64,000 nucleotides of DNA, taken from positions 248,001-312,000 of the forward strand of contig CBDDAE010000001.1 in the NCBI GenBank assembly GCA_965224795.1, written 5' to 3'. Of the stretch, positions 61,494 to 64,000 are shown piece after piece; the stretch's first letter is position 1, and the number at the start of each line of letters is the position of its first letter. Made by a program: the position numbers and the translations under genes. This stretch comes from NVTR01 sp036480115 (GTDB taxonomy: Bacteria; Pseudomonadota; Alphaproteobacteria; Rhodobacterales; Rhodobacteraceae). Below the pieces are notes generated by a model. The model saw only the letters and a program-made list of their open reading frames with translations. It made no database searches and was not told the origin of the DNA.

Positions 61494-62594
61494 ATGGCGG
61501 AAACCCAATCAACTAACACCGGCACTGCCCGCCGTATTATCATTTCTGTTGACGCTATGGGCGGAGACCTGGGCCCGGCGGCTGTTGTCGCCGGTATTGC
61601 CTTGTCCGCTGCTAAAAACCCCGATGTTGGCTTTATTCTGCACGGCCCCGCAGAAGAACTTAAGCGCCTGATCGTTCGCAAACGCGGGTTGATCGAACGG
61701 GTAGAAATCCGGCATGCTGATGATGTGATCACCATGGACGAAAAACCCAGCCACGCCATGCGCAATGGCAAGGGCAGCTCCATGTGGTCCACCATTGACG
61801 CCGTCAAAGATGGCGACGCATCGGTTGCAGTTTCCTGTGGCAACACCGGGGCGCTAATGGCTATTTCAATGATCCGGCTTCGCAAAATGGACGGCGTAAA
61901 CCGTCCGGCCATTGCCTGCCTTTGGCCGTCGCGTTCAAAGAACGGTTTCAACATCATGCTGGATGTGGGGGCAGATATCCGCGCCGACGAACAGGATCTG
62001 TTGCAATACGCCACAATGGGCGCCACCTATGCGCGCAACGGACTGGGCCTGAATTCCCCCAGGGTCGGTCTGCTGAATGTGGGAACTGAAGAATCAAAGG
62101 GACGCGCCGAACTTAAAGACGCCCACGAATTAATTGGCAATCGGGCTGAAGCCGGCGCATTTGAATTTGTTGGCTTTGTTGAAGGTATCGACATCCCTTC
62201 TGACCGCGTCGATGTCATCGTTACCGATGGTTTCACCGGCAATGTTGCCCTTAAAACCGGTGAAGGCACGGCCAGCCTGATCAGTGAATTTCTGCGCGAG
62301 GCCTTTAAGGCTACGCCTTTTGCCCGCATCGCCGCCCTGTTGGCACTGACCTCACTCAAGCGCCTGTCGCGCCGGATTGATCCCCGCCGCGTTAATGGCG
62401 GGGTATTTTTGGGGCTGAATGGCACCGTCATCAAATCACACGGCTCGGCAGATGCCACCGGAATTGCGGCGGCCGTTAATCTGGCACTGCGTCTGGCCGA
62501 AAGCGGTTTTACAGATAGGTTGGCCGCCCGGGTTGCTTCCCAGGCCACCACGCGCCATGCTTCTATACAGGGAAAAAATGGTGCGGGTATATGA
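61494..62594 (+). CDS. plsX: Phosphate acyltransferase PlsX
   Basis: A 366-residue enzyme converting acyl-ACP to acyl-phosphate for phospholipid synthesis. SVDAMGGDLGPAAVV, SCGNTGALMAISMI, MLDVGADIRADEQDLLQYA and VTDGFTGNVALKTGEG are diagnostic. 24 bases after rpmF; overlaps fabH by four bases (ATGA). Confidence 0.97.
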   Translation: MAETQSTNTGTARRIIISVDAMGGDLGPAAVVAGIALSAAKNPDVGFILHGPAEELKRLIVRKRGLIERVEIRHADDVITMDEKPSHAMRNGKGSSMWSTIDAVKDGDASVAVSCGNTGALMAISMIRLRKMDGVNRPAIACLWPSRSKNGFNIMLDVGADIRADEQDLLQYATMGATYARNGLGLNSPRVGLLNVGTEESKGRAELKDAHELIGNRAEAGAFEFVGFVEGIDIPSDRVDVIVTDGFTGNVALKTGEGTASLISEFLREAFKATPFARIAALLALTSLKRLSRRIDPRRVNGGVFLGLNGTVIKSHGSADATGIAAAVNLALRLAESGFTDRLAARVASQATTRHASIQGKNGAGI

Positions 62595-63565
62595 CGATAC
62601 GGGCAGTAATTCGCGGGGTTGGGCATTACCTTCCCGAACGTATCGTTGAAAACTCAGAATTTGAAAAAACCCTTGAAACAACGGACGAATGGATACGCAG
62701 CCGCACTGGCATAGCGCGCCGCCATTTTGCCGCTGATGGACAGCCCACCTCCGATCTGGCGACCCGCGCCGCCAAGGCAGCCTTGGCAGATGCCGGGCTA
62801 AATACCGATGATATCGACGCAATAATCCTGGCTACCTCAACGCCGGATAACACCTTCCCCGCCACTGCCACCATGGTGCAAAGTGCGCTTGGCATGACCC
62901 ATGGCTTTGCCTTTGATGTGCAGGCAGTTTGTGCGGGTTTTGTCTATGCGCTGGCGAACGCTAACGCGCTGATTGTATCGGGTCAGGCCAAACGTGTTTT
63001 GGTTATCGGTGCCGAAACCTTTTCCCGTATTCTGGATTTTACTGATCGGGCTACCTGCGTGCTGTTTGGCGACGGTGCCGGGGCCGTGGTACTGGAAGCA
63101 TCTACCGGATCGGGCACATCAAATGACACCGGCATCCTGTCGGTTGACTTGAATTCGGACGGATCGCACCGCGATTTGCTATTTGTGGACGGCGGCGTCT
63201 CCACTACCGGCACTGTTGGTGTTTTGAAAATGCAGGGGCCGGAACTGTTCAAACACGCCGTAGTGAAGCTGGCGCAAACTGCGCGTACAGCCCTGTCTAA
63301 GGCCGATCTTGGTGATGCCGATCTGAATTGGATTGTTCCGCATCAGGCCAATATTCGTATCATCGCCGGCACCGCCAAAAAGCTGGGATTATCCATGGAT
63401 CAAGTGATTGTAACGGTGCAAGATCACGGCAATACATCGGCAGCATCGATTCCCTTAGCCCTGTCCACAGGCAAGGAAAATGGTAAATTTTCAGCCGGTG
63501 ATATCCTGTTATTAGAGGCAATCGGTGGTGGTTTGGCCTGGGGATCGGTGGTTTTACGCTGGTAA
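62591..63565 (+). CDS. fabH: 3-oxoacyl-ACP synthase III
   Basis: A 324-residue condensing enzyme starting fatty-acid synthesis from acetyl-CoA and malonyl-ACP. Catalytic Cys114 in VQAVCAGF, His251 in VPHQANIRI and Asn281 in DHGNTSAAS complete the triad. Translationally coupled to plsX. Confidence 0.97.
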   Translation: MTIRAVIRGVGHYLPERIVENSEFEKTLETTDEWIRSRTGIARRHFAADGQPTSDLATRAAKAALADAGLNTDDIDAIILATSTPDNTFPATATMVQSALGMTHGFAFDVQAVCAGFVYALANANALIVSGQAKRVLVIGAETFSRILDFTDRATCVLFGDGAGAVVLEASTGSGTSNDTGILSVDLNSDGSHRDLLFVDGGVSTTGTVGVLKMQGPELFKHAVVKLAQTARTALSKADLGDADLNWIVPHQANIRIIAGTAKKLGLSMDQVIVTVQDHGNTSAASIPLALSTGKENGKFSAGDILLLEAIGGGLAWGSVVLRW

Positions 63566-63667
63566 ACGCCTAAATCGGGCTATTAACAGCGTATCCCAAG
63601 CTCTTGATATTGACTCGTAATTCGCCCTTGTCCTATGTTTTCTAAACGCAACATACGGGGGACGGAA

Positions 63668-63970
63668 ATGAGCGGTAAAACTTTGACCAGAATGGATTTG
63701 TCTGAAGCTGTCTATAATGAGGTTGGTTTGTCGCGCAATGAAAGCGCGCAATTGGTGGAAAATGTTCTGGCCCACTTGTCAGATGCCTTGGTGAAAGGTG
63801 AATCTGTAAAGATTTCATCTTTTGGTACTTTCAAGGTGCGATCCAAGTCAGCCCGCGTCGGACGAAACCCCAAAACCGGGCAAGAGGTTCCGATCTCGCC
63901 ACGCCGGGTACTAACGTTCCGTCCTTCACATCTGATGAAAGACCGAGTCGCTACCGGTAACAAAGGGTAA
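63668..63970 (+). CDS. ihfA: Integration host factor subunit alpha
   Basis: A 100-residue HU/IHF-family DNA-bending protein; TLTRMDLSEAVYNEVGLSRNESAQLVENVL, KISSFGTF, and the beta-arm GRNPKTGQEVPISPRRVLTF with the intercalating proline. The ATG at 63668 follows GGGGGACGGAA; the upstream extension from 63635 is not supported. It partners with IhfB, not in the window. Placement after fabH is usual in alphaproteobacteria. Confidence 0.95.
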   Translation: MSGKTLTRMDLSEAVYNEVGLSRNESAQLVENVLAHLSDALVKGESVKISSFGTFKVRSKSARVGRNPKTGQEVPISPRRVLTFRPSHLMKDRVATGNKG

Positions 63971-64000
63971 GGTCCCTTAAATATGAATAAATCGCCCGAT

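Noticed and set aside
1..64000. CRISPR arrays, tRNA or rRNA genes, insertion sequences, prophage
   Set aside because: No regularly spaced repeats, no tRNA- or rRNA-like sequence in the short gaps, and no transposase or phage protein among the frames.

Overview
The window looks like an ordinary chromosomal segment of a marine or roseobacter-type Rhodobacterales alphaproteobacterium. Reasons: the order bamE / DUF177 / rpmF / plsX / fabH / ihfA; the order cckA / recA / alaS; a GTTC-N7-GTTC LexA box at recA; a TTAA-N7-TTAA CtrA-type site at cckA; an aspartate-type (non-zinc) HemB; a complete aglEFGAK alpha-glucoside operon. This is inference from gene content and order; no database search was possible. 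No rRNA, tRNA, CRISPR array, transposase or phage gene was seen, and coding density is high.

Layout. 0.1-7.1 kb (+): orphan YejA-like peptide-binding protein, a 38-codon entericidin-like lipoprotein at its 3' end, an acyl-CoA ligase, a FrnE-type DsbA protein, a Bcr/CflA efflux pump and a TPR protein. 7.1-11.1 kb (-): mfd and a small membrane protein. 11.2-14.9 kb (+): hemB, a SYLF-domain lipoprotein, typA. 14.9-24.4 kb (-): DUF1330, alaS, recA, cckA, rsmB, guaB. 24.5-25.4 kb (-): a TDT/SLAC1-type membrane transporter.

25.6-35.5 kb is a sugar island. The minus-strand operon aglE-F-G-A-K (ABC importer plus GH13 glucosidase) is divergent from aglR-GH1 glucosidase-glk. Imported alpha-glucosides are split by AglA, beta-glucosides by the GH1 enzyme, and glucose is phosphorylated by Glk. 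Two AAAGCGCTTT operators, each just downstream of a candidate promoter, explain joint control by AglR.

35.6-40.4 kb: a single-domain response regulator; a short reductive-dehalogenase-like Fe-S protein behind an Lrp-type regulator; divergent arginase and ornithine cyclodeaminase (arginine to ornithine to proline); and an HNH protein. 40.5-47.1 kb: esterase and AlkA-type glycosylase joined to cobK-cbiD (-), opposite cobA-cobB-MFS (+), a partial cobalamin set. 47.3-51.9 kb (-): an NDUFAF6-like pseudo-phytoene-synthase, a methyltransferase, cimA, cysS. 52.1-54.2 kb: a VOC protein divergent from soxR with a textbook SoxR box, then a secreted protein made of four 18-residue repeats divergent from a small lipoprotein. 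54.3-58.1 kb (+): PLP aminotransferase, PEP-mutase-family protein, non-pyrrolysine MttB homologue. 58.1-64 kb: Uup-type ABC-F and bamE (-), then DUF177, rpmF, plsX, fabH, ihfA (+).

No single large unknown system is visible. The most unusual items are the minimal reductive-dehalogenase-like protein, the 18-residue-repeat secreted protein, the motif-less phytoene-synthase relative, a four-copy intergenic repeat placed after minus-strand genes, and several regulatory sites readable directly from sequence (SoxR, LexA, CtrA-type, AglR).
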